Part shown: positions 1 through 11,109 of the stretch, piece after piece
Layout of the letters: every line of letters starts with the position of its first letter
Position numbering within the stretch: position 1 is the stretch's first letter
NCBI GenBank assembly: GCA_023630585.1
Contig: CM042559.1
Coordinates: forward strand, 513,501 to 577,500
Direction: 5' to 3'
Source of the DNA: Cranoglanis bouderius
Lineage: Eukaryota; Chordata; Actinopteri; Siluriformes; Cranoglanididae
DNA: 64,000 bases
Notes under the pieces: generated by a model
Databases searched by the model: none
The model's input: only the letters and a program-made list of their open reading frames with translations
Told to the model about the DNA's origin: nothing
Program-made: the position numbers and the translations under genes

Positions 1-1545
1 CAATGATTTGCAAATCTCATAAACCCATATGTTATTCACAATAGAAAATAGAAAACATACAAAATTTTTAAACTGAGGAAATGTACCATTTTAAGAAAAA
101 AATAGGTAATTTTGAATCTGATGACCATAACACGTCTCAAAAAAGTTGTGACAGGGGAAACAAAAGGCTTGAAAAGTAAGTTATAATAAAAAAAATACAG
201 CTGGAGGAACATTTTGCAACTAATTAGGTTAATTGGCAACAGTTCAGTAACATTGGGTATAAAAAGAGTATCTTGGAAAGGCAGAGTCTCTCAGAAGTAA
301 AGATGGGATGGAATCTGGATGGAAGCATATGTTGCTCTAAAACCTGTATATACACCTTTCAGCATTGACGGAGCAACCAAAGGCTGGAAAACAAATATTA
401 CTAAAAAGAAACAGCTGGAGGTTAATTGGCAACAGGTCAGTAACATGATTGGGTATAAAAAGAGTATCCTAGAGAGGCAGAGTCCTTTAGAAGTAAAGAT
501 GGGCAGAGGTTCACCAATCTGCGAAACACTGCATCTACAATTTGCGGAACAATTTCAGAATAATGTTCCTCAATGTAAAATTGTGAAGACTATGAATATC
601 TCATAATCTACATTACATAATATCATCAAAAGTTTCAGAGAATCTGGAGAAATCTCTGTGTGCAAGGGACAAGGGTAAAAAATCAATATTACCTGCCCAT
701 GATCTTCGAGCCGTCAGGCGGCCCTGCATTAAAAACAGGCATGATTCTGTAATGGAAATCACTGCATGGGCTCAGAAACACCTCCAGAACTCATTGTCTG
801 TGAACACAGTTTGCCATGCCATCCACAAATGCAGGTTCAAGCTCCATCATGCAAAGAAGAAGCCATATGTGAACACGATCCAGAAACGCTGCCATCTTCT
901 CTGGGCCAAAGCTCATTTTAAATGGACTGAGGTAAAGTGGAAAACTGTTCTGTGGTCAGATGGAACGATATTTGAAATTGTTTTTGGAAACAACGCCTAA
1001 ACTAAAGAGGACTAAAGAGGAGGGGATCATCCGGCTTTTTATCAGCGCTCAGTTCAAAAGCCTGCATCTCTGATGGCATGGGGGTGCATTAGTGCCTATG
1101 GAATGGGCAGCTTGCACATCTGGAAAGGCACCATCCGCATATACAGGTTTTAGAGCAACATATGCTTCCATCCAGATTCCATCCCATCTTTACTTTTGAG
1201 AGACTCTGCCTCTCTAAGATACTCTTTTCATACCCAATGTTACTGAACTGTTGCCAATTAACCTAATTAGTTGCAAAATGTTCCTCCAGCTGTATTTTTT
1301 TATTATAACTTACTTTTCAAGCCTTTTGTTGCCCCTGTCACAACTTTTTTGAGACGTGTTGCGGCCATCAAGTTCAAAATTACCTTATTTTTTCGTTAAA
1401 ATGGTACATTTCCTCAGTTTAAACATTTGATATGTTTTCTATGTTCTATTGTGAATAACATATGGGTTTATGAGATTCGCAAATCATTGCATTCTGTTTT
1501 ATTTACATTTTACACACCTTCCCAACTTTTTTGGAATTGGGGTTG
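1..1545. mobile_element. Tc1-like element family B, copy 1 (left end outside window)
   Basis: The right end closes with the family's GGGGTTG terminus followed by a TA at 1546-1547, and the same terminal sequence recurs at 19794-21979 and 32254-32925. The left terminus lies before base 1. Bases 1-352 and 1138-1500 are long inverted arms that run past the normal terminal repeat into transposase-derived sequence, so the copy could fold back on itself. The loop (353-1137) is a degenerate Tc1 transposase on the plus strand: a helix-turn-helix segment is recognisable near 500-600 and a broken first catalytic block near 940-965 (WSDG instead of the usual WSDE). It is non-autonomous. The family is identified from three copies in this window, not from a database. 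Confidence 0.8.
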
Positions 1546-1634
1546 TAGTATTACTCACAGTAAAAGCACTTTTCCAACTTTCCATAAATAATTTTCACTT
1601 TTATCTAAAACGCATTCAAACTTTAATCCCCCGT

Positions 1635-1637
<3 letters not shown>

Positions 1638-1697
<60 letters not shown>

Positions 1698-1856
1698 CAC
1701 TCATCACGTTGAACACAGACACAGGAGCACACACATGCACATTCATATACTCACACACACACACACACACACATACACAAACACACGCACACACACACAC
1801 ACCAGCCTCTGTCTCTCTTTTTCTTCTTATCACACGCTCAAGGACACACACAGAGG

Positions 1857-1934
<78 letters not shown>

Positions 1935-1948
1935 CACATGCATATATT

Positions 1949-1998
<50 letters not shown>
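1638..1998. repeat. Compound (CA)n microsatellite cluster
   Basis: Long uninterrupted CA tracts lie at about 1638-1694, 1750-1775, 1859-1932 and 1959-1998, separated by imperfect CA-rich spacers. Reading frames of repeated Cys-Val or His-Thr across this region are artefacts of the repeat. Confidence 0.95.
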
Positions 1999-1999
<1 letters not shown>

Positions 2000-2001
<2 letters not shown>

Positions 2002-2363
2002 TCATGCAACATTCACACTGTCTCCAAAACTAATTTTTGGAGCTCATCAATCACACTTCGTCTCCTGTATGGAGCGCATTCACATTTATACTGTCTCCAA
2101 AACTAATTTTTTTGTCTCATTTGACTTATTTAAGCAATAAAGACTCCCTAAGCTGTGCTCCAGATAAGTCGTCCCCACACAGTGTAACCAGCTAAGCAAG
2201 GACAACCGACCCACACACTCTCACACCACTGAGAGAACTCTAACCCACTGTACACCACATTTCAGCAGTATTAAGCACCAGGAGACCGAGATCCTTAACA
2301 CAAAAGGACAACACTCAAAACAGAGCAACCAATGCCCAACACATGGTACATTGAGTTGATAAA
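2000..2363. other. No gene seen; short direct duplication
   Basis: Non-coding. The block ctgtctccaaaactaatttt occurs twice (about 2020 and 2092) in a partly duplicated segment. Nothing else is recognisable. Confidence 0.5.
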
Positions 2364-2429
2364 TTGGAGTGTCCCACTGCTAGATCTATGTGGTGTGGAC
2401 ACGCCAGATCAGTGACAGGGGACTTACAG

Positions 2430-2665
2430 AGTCGCTCACCTCTTCCTAGTTACTCCCAATCCACTAAAACAGCAGCATGCAGGCTCACTGTTCTTCTTCG
2501 GCTCAGTGCCAACCACCCACCTCTGCCTAGTTACTCCCTATCCACTAAAACAGCAGGATGCAGGCTCACTGTACTTGTTTGGCTCAGTGCCAACCACTCA
2601 CCTCTGCCTAGTTACTCCCTATCCACTAAAACAGCAGGATGTGGGCTCATTGTTTACCAAATGCT
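2430..2665. repeat. 81-bp minisatellite, about three copies
   Basis: The phrase cctagttactccc recurs at 2445, 2526 and 2607, an exact 81-bp spacing, with high identity between units. Because 81 is a multiple of three, a plus-strand frame of 162 codons (2364-2852) stays open through it, but it has no family resemblance and is most likely a by-product. Confidence 0.85.
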
Positions 2666-2852
2666 CCTTCTTGACAGCAATATATATTCTGCATGTAGTT
2701 TACACCTTTTTAAGATCAAAAACCCCTTTGCTCAATTTGATCAGTTCAGTTTAGAGAATCCTTATAAGAATGTTCTTGGCAATAATGGTGGCTTGGCAAT
2801 AATGGTGGAAACGCGCCAAGCAGAGCTTAATTTGAGCCTCTCAAATATATAA

Positions 2853-3135
2853 CACACCTGCGTTCTGGAACCTTTTTATGTGGATCCGCCACCTCTGCAG
2901 GTGGATGTTTAAAGGCTCCCACAGCAATATTATCAAAACAAATAGTTTTAGTTTTTAATTCACCAAAAGAAAAACAGAACAACAACAAAAAGGCAATAAA
3001 AATGCTGATATTATATTACCGGTGCTCAGATATTTCTAATAGCCAATCAATAGCCTCTTTCACAGAACATAATGATTTCAAGATCAAAGTTCACCTGAAT
3101 TTGTTGTCATGAAGCAAAGCCTAGTCACGTAGCAT
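2853..3135. other. No feature recognised
   Basis: AT-rich non-coding sequence. I see no coding potential, transposon terminus or tandem repeat. Confidence 0.4.
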
Positions 3136-3139
3136 GTGT

Positions 3140-4094
3140 TGTGTCATGCGTGTCATGGCGAAAAGAAAGCAGTTATCATACCAGCATTTTTTAAGAACAC
3201 AAACAAAATACTAAAAAGGCAAGAGTCCAAGAGAGCAAGCAGCAGCAGGTCACTGATGAAGAAGTGACTGCAAGCTATCAGAAAGATACAGAGGACAGGC
3301 TCAATTGTATTCAAAAAGATACAAACTAGGAGTAAGAAATGTGTGCTCAGTGATTTCCGACAAGCTGGAGTTACATCAATTTGTCCTAATTTCACCTACA
3401 TGAATATTCACTTATTATTTCTCTCTCTTCATGATTGAAATACATTTCATTCTTAGTCATTATTAGGCCTTTGATGGATTAAAACATTTCTTATCACTCT
3501 GATTATTTTAACTTTTGATTGGACCTGACGGATTACATAATAATCACATTTAAAACACAAACAAAATACTAAAAAGGCAAGAGTCCAAGAGAGCGAGCAC
3601 CAGCAGGTCACTGATGAAGAAGTGACTGTTCCCACGACTAGCAGTGATAACGCTAGCCTGATTGTGGAAGGTTTTTAGAAGCAGTTACGAGGCTAAACGG
3701 TGTCAACCTGCGCATGGCTTTGAATGTGCGATTGACTGTCCAGAATTAAATAGAGTTAACAGCCCATGTACAGTCATTTGGGCTTTTAGGGAGTACAGGG
3801 ACTCAAACAGTCAAAAAGTCCCAGAAGGACTGAGGCAGTTGTTGGCTTCCATGAATACCACACCAATCTCGAGTGGAGCCTGAGCAGGGTTTGCACAAAA
3901 TCAATCTCAATTGTAGCTCGCAGCATGCATCCCTTCTCATCCCCACCATCTCGTCTCTGATGGTTTTGAACATTGTGGGTCCACCGCTTACAAAGTTCAA
4001 TCCCGAGCCATTTGTGTGCTCATGGATAGGTAAGGGATACAGGGAAGAGAAGGAGGACACTGACATGAAAGATTTGTGGAATATTTTGTCTTAG
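3140..4094 (+). pseudogene. hAT-type transposase remnant (dimerisation domain fragment)
   Basis: The plus-strand translation at about 3690-4090 resembles the C-terminal dimerisation region of hAT transposases of the type also found in domesticated KIAA1586-like proteins. A short PISS motif (about 3862) is followed by a degenerate AERGF-like stretch, then ISSLM and NIVGPPLTKFNP (about 3945-4005) and a closing SWIGKGY. An ATG at 3156 opens a short MAKRKQL stretch like the N-terminus of such proteins. Stops and frame changes lie between the two, so it is dead. An 80-bp piece (about 3186-3269) is directly repeated at about 3552-3635. What is seen is two separated pieces; that they come from one element is an inference. 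Confidence 0.5.
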
Positions 4095-4305
4095 GTAAGA
4101 CAATTTTTTTCTTGATTATGTTGTGCAGTTAATGTTTATTGTAAGTACACTTACTGTATGAAACGTAACTTTGTTTTGGAAGTGCTTTGGGCAAATGTGT
4201 TTTGTAGCTAACTGAGGTGAGAGCACATAAGTTGATAGAATGTGCAATCCATAAATGTTTCCCTTTGTATTGAGAATACTCACTGCTATTAAGTACGTTA
4301 TGCTA

Positions 4306-5455
4306 TTACGTCGCTGTACCAGTCCAGTCATCTGGAAGCACCTCCTGACCACCTAAAGCCTGTCTCAACTCCTCCCTGAAAACCGCACAGCACTCTTCCT
4401 TTTCCAACTTCCACCACTTTGTCTTCTGCTCTGCCTTTGCTCTCTTCATCTTCCTCACCACCAGAGTCATCTTACATACCACCATTCTATGCTGTCTAGC
4501 TACACTCTCTCCTACCACTACTTTGCAATCGCTAATCTCCATCAGATTACAGTGTCTACATAAGATATAGTCCACCTGTGTGCTCCTGCCACCACTCTTA
4601 TATGTCACCCTGTGTTCCGGCCTCTTCTGAAAGTACGTGTTCACAGCCATCTCCATACTTTTAGCAAAGTCTACCAACCTCTGTCCTTCTGGGTTCCTTA
4701 CCTGAAGACCAAACCTGCCCATCACTTCATCATCCCCACTATTCCCTTCACCAACATGTCCATTAAAGTCTGCCCCATCACCACTCTCTCACATCTGGGA
4801 ACACTCTGCATCACTTCCTCAAGCTCGCTCCAGAATCTGTCTTTCTCCTCTTGCTCACAACCTACTTGTGGAGCGTAAGCACTAACAACATTCAACATCA
4901 CACCTTCAATTTCCAGCTTCAGACTCATCAACCTATCTGACACTCTCTTTACCTCCAGAACATTCTTCACAAACTCCTCCTTTAAGATCACTCCTACTCC
5001 ATTTCTCTTCCTGTCCACCCCATGATAAAACAGTTTAAACCCTGCTCCAATGCTTCTAGCCTTGCTCCCTTTCCACCTGGTCTCCTGGACACACAGAATG
5101 TCGACCTTCCTCCTCTGCATCATATCTACCAGCTCTCTGCCTTTACCTGTCATCGTACCAACATTCAAAGTCCCTACTTTCAGTCCTAAACTCCTGCCTT
5201 CCTCCTCTAACACACCCTCCTCCTCTCCTTCTTCGACCAACAGTAGCCCAATTTCCACCAGTGCCCTGTCGGTCAACGGCACCGATGGCGGTCGTTGTTA
5301 ACCCGGGCCCCGACCGATCTGGTATGGAAGTCATGTTCGTGATTCGCATATTGAATTTGGCAAAAGTTTTACGTCGGATGCCCTTCCTGACACAACCCTC
5401 TCTATTTATCCGGGCTTGGGACTGGCACAAAAAGTACACTGGCTTGTGACCTCCT
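4306..5455 (-). pseudogene. RTE-type LINE endonuclease fragment
   Basis: Two overlapping minus-strand reading frames (5282-4722 and 4725-4306) encode an apurinic-like endonuclease of an RTE-type LINE, the kind often annotated as craniofacial development protein 2-like. The start KVGTLNVGTM and the CVQETRW block (catalytic Glu) are clear, as is a late SGGRSTQVDYILCR segment with ARQHRMVV after it. The frame breaks around 4722, where the expected GDFN-like block is degraded to GQTL. The copy stops before the reverse transcriptase. Bases 5290-5455 carry a CG-rich leader with the sequence cggatgcccttcctgac, common in fish repeats. It abuts another LINE fragment on the same strand. Confidence 0.8.
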
Positions 5456-5457
5456 GT

Positions 5458-6130
5458 GGCTAGATTCATTGTGATGCAGAGCATTGAGGCCTTATCTGTC
5501 AGGGACCGGCAATTAAATAGCACGATAACAGGATGAGAACAGTTAGAAAGTGTAGATCTCCGTTCATGTGGTAGTTTGGGTGGCATAGTTAATAGGGAGT
5601 TATAATTCCTCCCACGTTGAGCCGATGATAGTGACGGGTAGTATATGTTCATACGAAATAATCAGATGGAGGGAATGGCATTAGGCGACGAATAATTATA
5701 AGAAAGATGTTGTCGGGGTGAACAATGGATGTATCGCCGACAGCGAGAAATCCCGAGCGCTTTGCAGAGACTGTATGCAGCGGAGTCCAACCGGGACCAA
5801 GTGTTCAAGCCCCGCAGTTGCAGAGACGAATAGCTATATGCCATTATGAGAACACATCCAACCAAAAAAACTAGAGCCGACACTATATTCAAGCAAGAGG
5901 TGGGTGATTTGAATCCTAGGGTAAACATTACTACTAATGCGGAGTTTGTATATTCTGCCACTAAAGCGAATCACTGAAACCTACCAGTTTTCTGAGGGGC
6001 AGGAGGTAACCCACCACCCAAAACAACTAACCACGTAGTTAACGAGAGAGAGGAAACTCACTCACCAACCAAGCAGAAAGGTACAGTGGAATATCACCGG
6101 GACAGGTGAACCGATGGCAGAGAGACTCAC
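5458..6130 (-). mobile_element. 5' fragment of another LINE (L2/CR1/Rex-like), minus strand
   Basis: The minus-strand frames at 5961-5662 and about 5652-5480 contain the arginine-rich ISRCRRYIH stretch followed later by FNCRSLTDKAS. The latter matches the start of a LINE endonuclease (NxRSLxxKx), after which the sequence switches to the RTE leader. Frames are broken. I cannot name the family; the order suggests the upstream end of ORF2 plus 5' leader. Confidence 0.5.
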
Positions 6131-6599
6131 CGTCAGTTCAAGTTCAAGTTCAGTTTATTTGTGTAGCACTTTAAACAATGGTCACTGTCCCAAAGCAGCT
6201 TTACAGAAATATATCAATTCAGGACATAGATTTTAAATTTATGAATTTATCCCCAATGACCAAGACAGAGGCAACGGTGGCAAGGAAAAAATCCCTGAGA
6301 CGATATGAGGAAGTAACCTTGAGAGGAACCAGACTCAAAAGGGAACCCATCCTCATCTGGGTGATACCGGATAGTGTGATTATAAATAAATAAATCCCTT
6401 CTATTAATGTACCAATACTACACAGTCAAATAGCAGTTGTAAAACCATGAAAATTCATTACAGTTTTTATATGAAGTCTGTTTTGTTGAACTTCACCACT
6501 GTTCACTGATGGAGACCTGAGTGCCAAACTATTTGTGGCAATTGCAGTCCTAGCCATCATAGCATAACTGTTCATATGAATTGAGGTCCAAAGCCATCT

Positions 6600-7885
6600 T
6601 TATGGTTTTTAAGTGGTACCATCCTCAGTAATCTCAATGATCTTTAGGCTGCACCATGCGGGGCCATCCTCAGCAGCAGCATGTGACTTCCAATTGATGA
6701 GCTCTCTAACCAGAAGTAGGGCATCAGGATGGATCAGGCAGGTCCAGAGAGCAATGTCCTTTACACATTCCTCGACTTTATTAAACTGGTGTCTGTCATC
6801 TGGCTTTGCTGAAACATACAACTGTGTGTCACCAGCATAACAGTGGAAGCTAATTCCATGTTTACGAATAATTTGACCCAGAGATAGATAGATTTATAAA
6901 GAAAAAAGCAGTGGGCCTAAATCAGAACACCAAACTTTACCTCAGTATGCATAGAGAATTCACCATTTACATCTACGAACTGATAACGATCAGTCAAATA
7001 AGACCTGAGCCAGGAGAGGGCCGTTCCCTTAATGCCAACAAAGTTTTCAAATCTATCAAGGAGAATAGTATGATCAATTGTATCAAAAGCAGCACTAAGG
7101 TCAAGCAACACAAGCATGGAGACACAACCCTGATCAGAGGCCATCAGTAGGTCATTTACCACTTTAACCAATGCTGTCTCTGTGCTATGATGAGGCCTAA
7201 ATCCTCAATGATATATTTCATGAATGTTATTCTTATTAAGGTACGAGCATAGCTGCTGTGCTACAACCTTTTCTAAGATCTTGGAGATAAAGGGGAGATT
7301 TGATATTGGCCTATAGCTGGACAATTGACAGGAGTCGAGGTCAGGTTTTTTGATCAGGAGTTTGATAACTGCTAGTTTAAATGATTTAGGTACATAGCCA
7401 GTGCTAAGGGAAGAATTGATTATTTTTAGAAGGGGTTTGATTATTTCTGGAGTAATCTGTTTGAAGAAACATGTAGGTAAGGGATCTAGTATACAAGTTT
7501 ATGATTTTGATGAAGAAATTAATTAAATTAGTTCAGTCTCTCTAAGGGGAGTAAAGCAGTCTAATTGTTGATCTGATATTGCTATATTATTATCTACAGG
7601 GTTAGTTAGGCTGTCTGGTTTTAAATTAATAGTCTGAATTTTTTGTCTAATATTTTCAATTTTGCCAATGAAAAAATTCACGAAATCATCGCTACTACAT
7701 AATGATTGTGTGCTTGTGTCTGTGGCGATTTTATTCCTAGTTAATTTTGTTATAGTATTAAATAAGAATCTAGGATTATTTTTGTTAACTTCAATTAAGG
7801 TAGAGAGATAGACTGATCTAGCAGCACTAAGAGATTTCCTATAGTTCAGGAGGCTCTCCTTCCATGCTGTTTGAAATACTACCAA
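6600..7885 (-). pseudogene. LINE reverse transcriptase (L2/CR1-like), inactivated
   Basis: The linker (7885-7523) is followed by SYRPISNLPFISKILEK (about 7300), then LDLSAAFDTIDHTILLDR (about 7105-7050), the first catalytic aspartate block of non-LTR reverse transcriptases. The block equivalent to YADD reads CYAGDTQLYVSA (about 6845-6800): the first catalytic Asp of the pair is replaced by Gly. A stop lies before GFRPHHSTETAL (about 7205). Together these show a dead enzyme. It belongs to the same element as the endonuclease upstream. Confidence 0.85.
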
Positions 7886-8445
7886 TTTGGTTTGACGCTA
7901 TTTACGTTCTAATTGTCGAGTGATCTGTTTTAAGGTGCGTGTGTGATCATTATACCAGGGTGCTATCTTTTTCTCTCTAATTATTTTTCTTTTAAGTGGA
8001 GCTACCTTATCTAACGTGTAGCGGAACATTGACTCTTTCAGCTGCCTGATCAAGTTCTATGGGATCAGACGGCGATCTAATCATAGTTGATATCTCTGGG
8101 AGGTTATTGATAAAACTCTGTGCAGTAGCTGATGTGAATGTACGTTTGACACAGTAGCGTGGCAAGGTGCATATATTATGATCAATGCGCAATTTACATG
8201 AGATGAGATAATGATCTGAGATAGTTTCAGACTGCGGAAATGTGACTATATTTTCTATATTTAATCCGTATGTTAGTATAATGTCAAGAGTGTGACCACC
8301 ATTATGAGTGGGTCCTATTACATTCTGATTGACCCCTACTGAATCTAAAATAGACACAACCACTGTTCTCAGGGGATCTTCTGGGTTATCAAAATGAATA
8401 TTAAAGTCACCAACAATTTATCTAGAGAAACAACCAGGTTCGAGA

Positions 8446-10026
8446 TGTAAGGAATCAGCTTTAAAAAATGAAACGAAACAGAAGCGCATGCTTGGATTCA
8501 AAGCACCTTTTTAAAGGAGACAATAGTTTTAAAGGGTGCCTGCATTATCTACCAGAATATGTAGCAAAAATTGCTCACATTCTTTTCCACCAGAATAATG
8601 TAGCAAATCAGATGTAAAAATGAAATGTTTAAATATATTCTTCACAATAATAGTAAATAATAGGTACAATTCATGTAATGAATTAAAAGATGTTTAACAC
8701 ATTTAAATGTATTCTCCACCAATTTATATAAGGAATTAGCTCGAATGGCGTGAAATATATCTATATATCTAATCAACGCGTGTTGTGACCAGTTATAAAT
8801 ATACATCAGCCATGAAAGGGAATTAATGTATGTGCACATATACATATAGATAATTAACTACAATGGATTATAATTAATTATGACTATGTATGTGGTCTAG
8901 ATCAGCTTTTAGGATTACCTGTAGTCTAGTTTAGAATTATGAACTCTAAAGAGGGAGTTTATCCTTCTGGCCAGGAAGGATTCTCCGTTTTGTTATTAAA
9001 AATAGAATGGGTAGCGAGGTCGCAGCGCTTAAGGGACTGATCACGTGACCAAAACAGAGACAATCAAGTGTGGTGATAATAGATTTTAATAACTAAAGGT
9101 AACTATTGATACACACACCTAACTCTAAGCAAGCAATACATATGTACATCTATATACAAGAAGAGAGAAAGTGTAGAAAGAAAGTAATGAAATAGGAGAG
9201 AATGGCAGACAAAAACACAAACAATTAGCCTTTTTCAAAAACCAGCAAGAACTTAAATCTCCTGTAAACAGGGGTACAATCAATTAGACTATACTTGCAC
9301 AACTTGGGTGTTGTCGGTTTGAAAGTTTGCGCGCGGTCCAGTAGGAGTTCGCTGGTTCATTGTTTGAAAAGGCATGGGCCGTGAGGCGGTTGCATCTTTT
9401 GTCCGGGAGAGAGAGTGGCTCCCTCTCCCTGGGGCACGTGGCCCCGGGGGAGGGGAAACCAGAAAGAGTAAGTCTGAAGAGACTGAAGAGTGAAGAGCAC
9501 TGAAGAGAATCTGAAGAAGTGTCTGTTTGAATGCGTGTTGTTGTTTTAAAGACAACACCAACACACACGCCTCTCTGGGCTATTGGCCAATCAGGAAGTT
9601 GGATTTGTTGGCGGGATGAACTCTCTTTGTCTGGTCTCAGACCTGAATTTGCATGTCCTGGGAGGAGCCGGTTTAAACCGTATTACATATGAAATTAAGA
9701 AAAAACATGAAATAATGTATCCCATTGTAATGTGATATGCATAATCACTCAGAGCGTCAAGAGACGATTAACTACATACCAAATTCGATGGACTTATAAA
9801 GAATATTACAGGTAAAACATGGTTACAGACATTTAAAATGATATCCTAAATTAAACTATCTAAAATTATTATAGTTATGTTACATAAACACACAATATAT
9901 GCAAATAGGAAAACATCACACTATTTGGACATCGAATAATTACATATAATTACGTTATATTCAAAAGAGATTCTTCCATTGTGTGTGTGCGCGTGTGTGC
10001 GCGTGCGTGCGCGTGTAGGTAAGCTT

Positions 10027-10094
<68 letters not shown>

Positions 10095-10243
10095 TGAAGA
10101 GGGAGGTCATGCCCCCTGTAGCATTCCGATGGCATCTGGTTGAAGAGGTTACTGATATGGACTCACAGTTCAAAGAAACAGAGAAACTTCTTTGCTAAGT
10201 CCAGGCTGATTCAGAAATCAGTTTGATACGTTCAGACGTTACA
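8446..10243. mobile_element. 1.8-kb TG...CA element, copy 1 (solo LTR candidate)
   Basis: A 1798-bp unit begins TGTAAGG and ends GTTACA, flanked by a perfect 4-bp duplication GAGA (8442-8445, 10244-10247), and interrupts a LINE endonuclease. A second copy at 53649-55442 has the same ends and its own 4-bp duplication (CACC). The ends and duplications fit a solo LTR of a retroelement. No convincing protein is conserved between copies: the minus-strand frames around 9284-9568 diverge by frameshifts in the other copy. A TATAAATA lies near 8795. It has a TG microsatellite close to its right end. The family is not recognised. Confidence 0.8.
10029..10093. repeat. (TG)n microsatellite inside the TG...CA element
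   Basis: A nearly pure TG tract, preceded by a GTGCGC-rich stretch. The homologous place in copy 2 (55243-55297) carries the same kind of tract. Confidence 0.95.
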
Positions 10244-10849
10244 GAGATAAAATCTGCAAATTCACCAAGGAATTCAGAATATGGCCCTGGGGGTCTGTAA
10301 ATAATAATGAGTGGAATCGACCTGATAGACTTATTTTGTGTGGTGGTTACATATGTTATACTAGTATGAAGAACTTCACAGGAGTTGAACTTATGGCTAG
10401 GTTTTTGTGTGATGCCTAGATTTTCATTATAAATGAGTGTGACACCTCCTCCTCTGCCAGTTAGACAGGGCTGATGTATATAACTGTATCCAGGAGGACT
10501 GTCTTCATTTAGTGCTATGTACTCATTTGGTTTAATCCATGTTTCTGTTAAAAACATCATATTAAACTCCTGATCGGTAATGGTTTCATTAACAATAAGT
10601 GCTTTAGACATAAGAGATCTAATATTTAACAGTCCTGGCTTCAGATCAAAGGTGCTGGCTGTGCATTCAGTATGGTCTAATTTTATGTTAATTAGGTTAC
10701 TCAAACAAACTTTCCGAAAATTTCTACATATTTGTTCAGCTCGGGGAACAGACATAGTCTCGATATTGTGGAACCTAGGTGATGACTCGGTCAGTTTAGC
10801 CTGCTTGTCTGCTCCCTGGCCTTGGATCTGGATAGTCAACAGTTAACTA

Positions 10850-11060
10850 GTCCTGTTCTGAGACTATGTGCTGTGCTGCAAGAAATGAGAGCAGCACCTT
10901 CCCGAGTGGGATGGATACCGTCCCGCCCTAACAGGCCAGCCTTGCCCTCAAAACTACTCCAATGATCTATAAATCCCACATTGTTTTCGGAGCACCACCT
11001 GGACATTGATTGCTATCTCTGCCTTGATTGTCTGGCCAGCTCCTGGCAAACAATTCAAAA
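10850..11060 (-). pseudogene. LINE ORF1 C-terminal fragment, SGNH/GDSL-like
   Basis: The minus-strand translation reads WCSENNVGFIDHW and then GRDGIHPTREG before a stop near 10845. A D-x-x-H signature in this context resembles block V of SGNH/GDSL-type esterase domains found in ORF1 of many CR1/L2 LINEs. It lies directly upstream of the endonuclease, as expected for ORF1. Only this short C-terminal part is recognisable. Confidence 0.5.
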
Positions 11061-11109
11061 ACAGGAACTTAGTCAAGATAAGTCGTTAGTATTTTAGACG
11101 GATCCAATG

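Larger units (their letters stand above)
8007..10840 (-). pseudogene. LINE endonuclease, interrupted by a 1.8-kb insertion
   Basis: The N-terminal half (10840-10244) has GLLNIRSLMSKA, MFLTETWIKP (catalytic Glu) and GRGGGVTLIY, ending in YRPPGPYSEFLGEFADFIS. The C-terminal half resumes at 8445 with GDFNIHFDNPEDPLR (catalytic Asp), then GPTHNGGHTLDIILT and ISDHYLI (catalytic Asp-His). The 4-bp duplication GAGA (8442-8445 and 10244-10247) brackets the insert. When the insert is ignored the two halves meet in the right order, with one remaining frame slip just before GDFN. Confidence 0.85.
6134..11100 (-). mobile_element. L2/CR1-like LINE, minus strand, split by a TG...CA element
   Basis: Reading from high to low coordinate: a possible ORF1 end (about 11060-10850), the endonuclease start (10840-10244), a foreign insert (8446-10243), the endonuclease end (8445-8007), a linker (7885-7523), the reverse transcriptase (about 7520-6600) and a 3' untranslated region ending at 6134. 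The 3' tail consists of repeated ttgaac/gttcaa units, which is typical of LINEs with microsatellite tails. The 3' region (about 6140-6395) recurs in part at 37110-37265. Stops and frameshifts show it is inactive. The clade is judged from protein motifs only. Confidence 0.8.

Noticed and set aside
1555..2140. Open frames of repeated Cys-Val or His-Thr on both strands
   Set aside because: Direct translations of CA/TG tracts. There is no sequence outside the repeat that looks coding.
5143..5652. Single 169-codon gene on the minus strand
   Set aside because: It is a fusion of a LINE endonuclease start and an RTE leader in a chance open frame.
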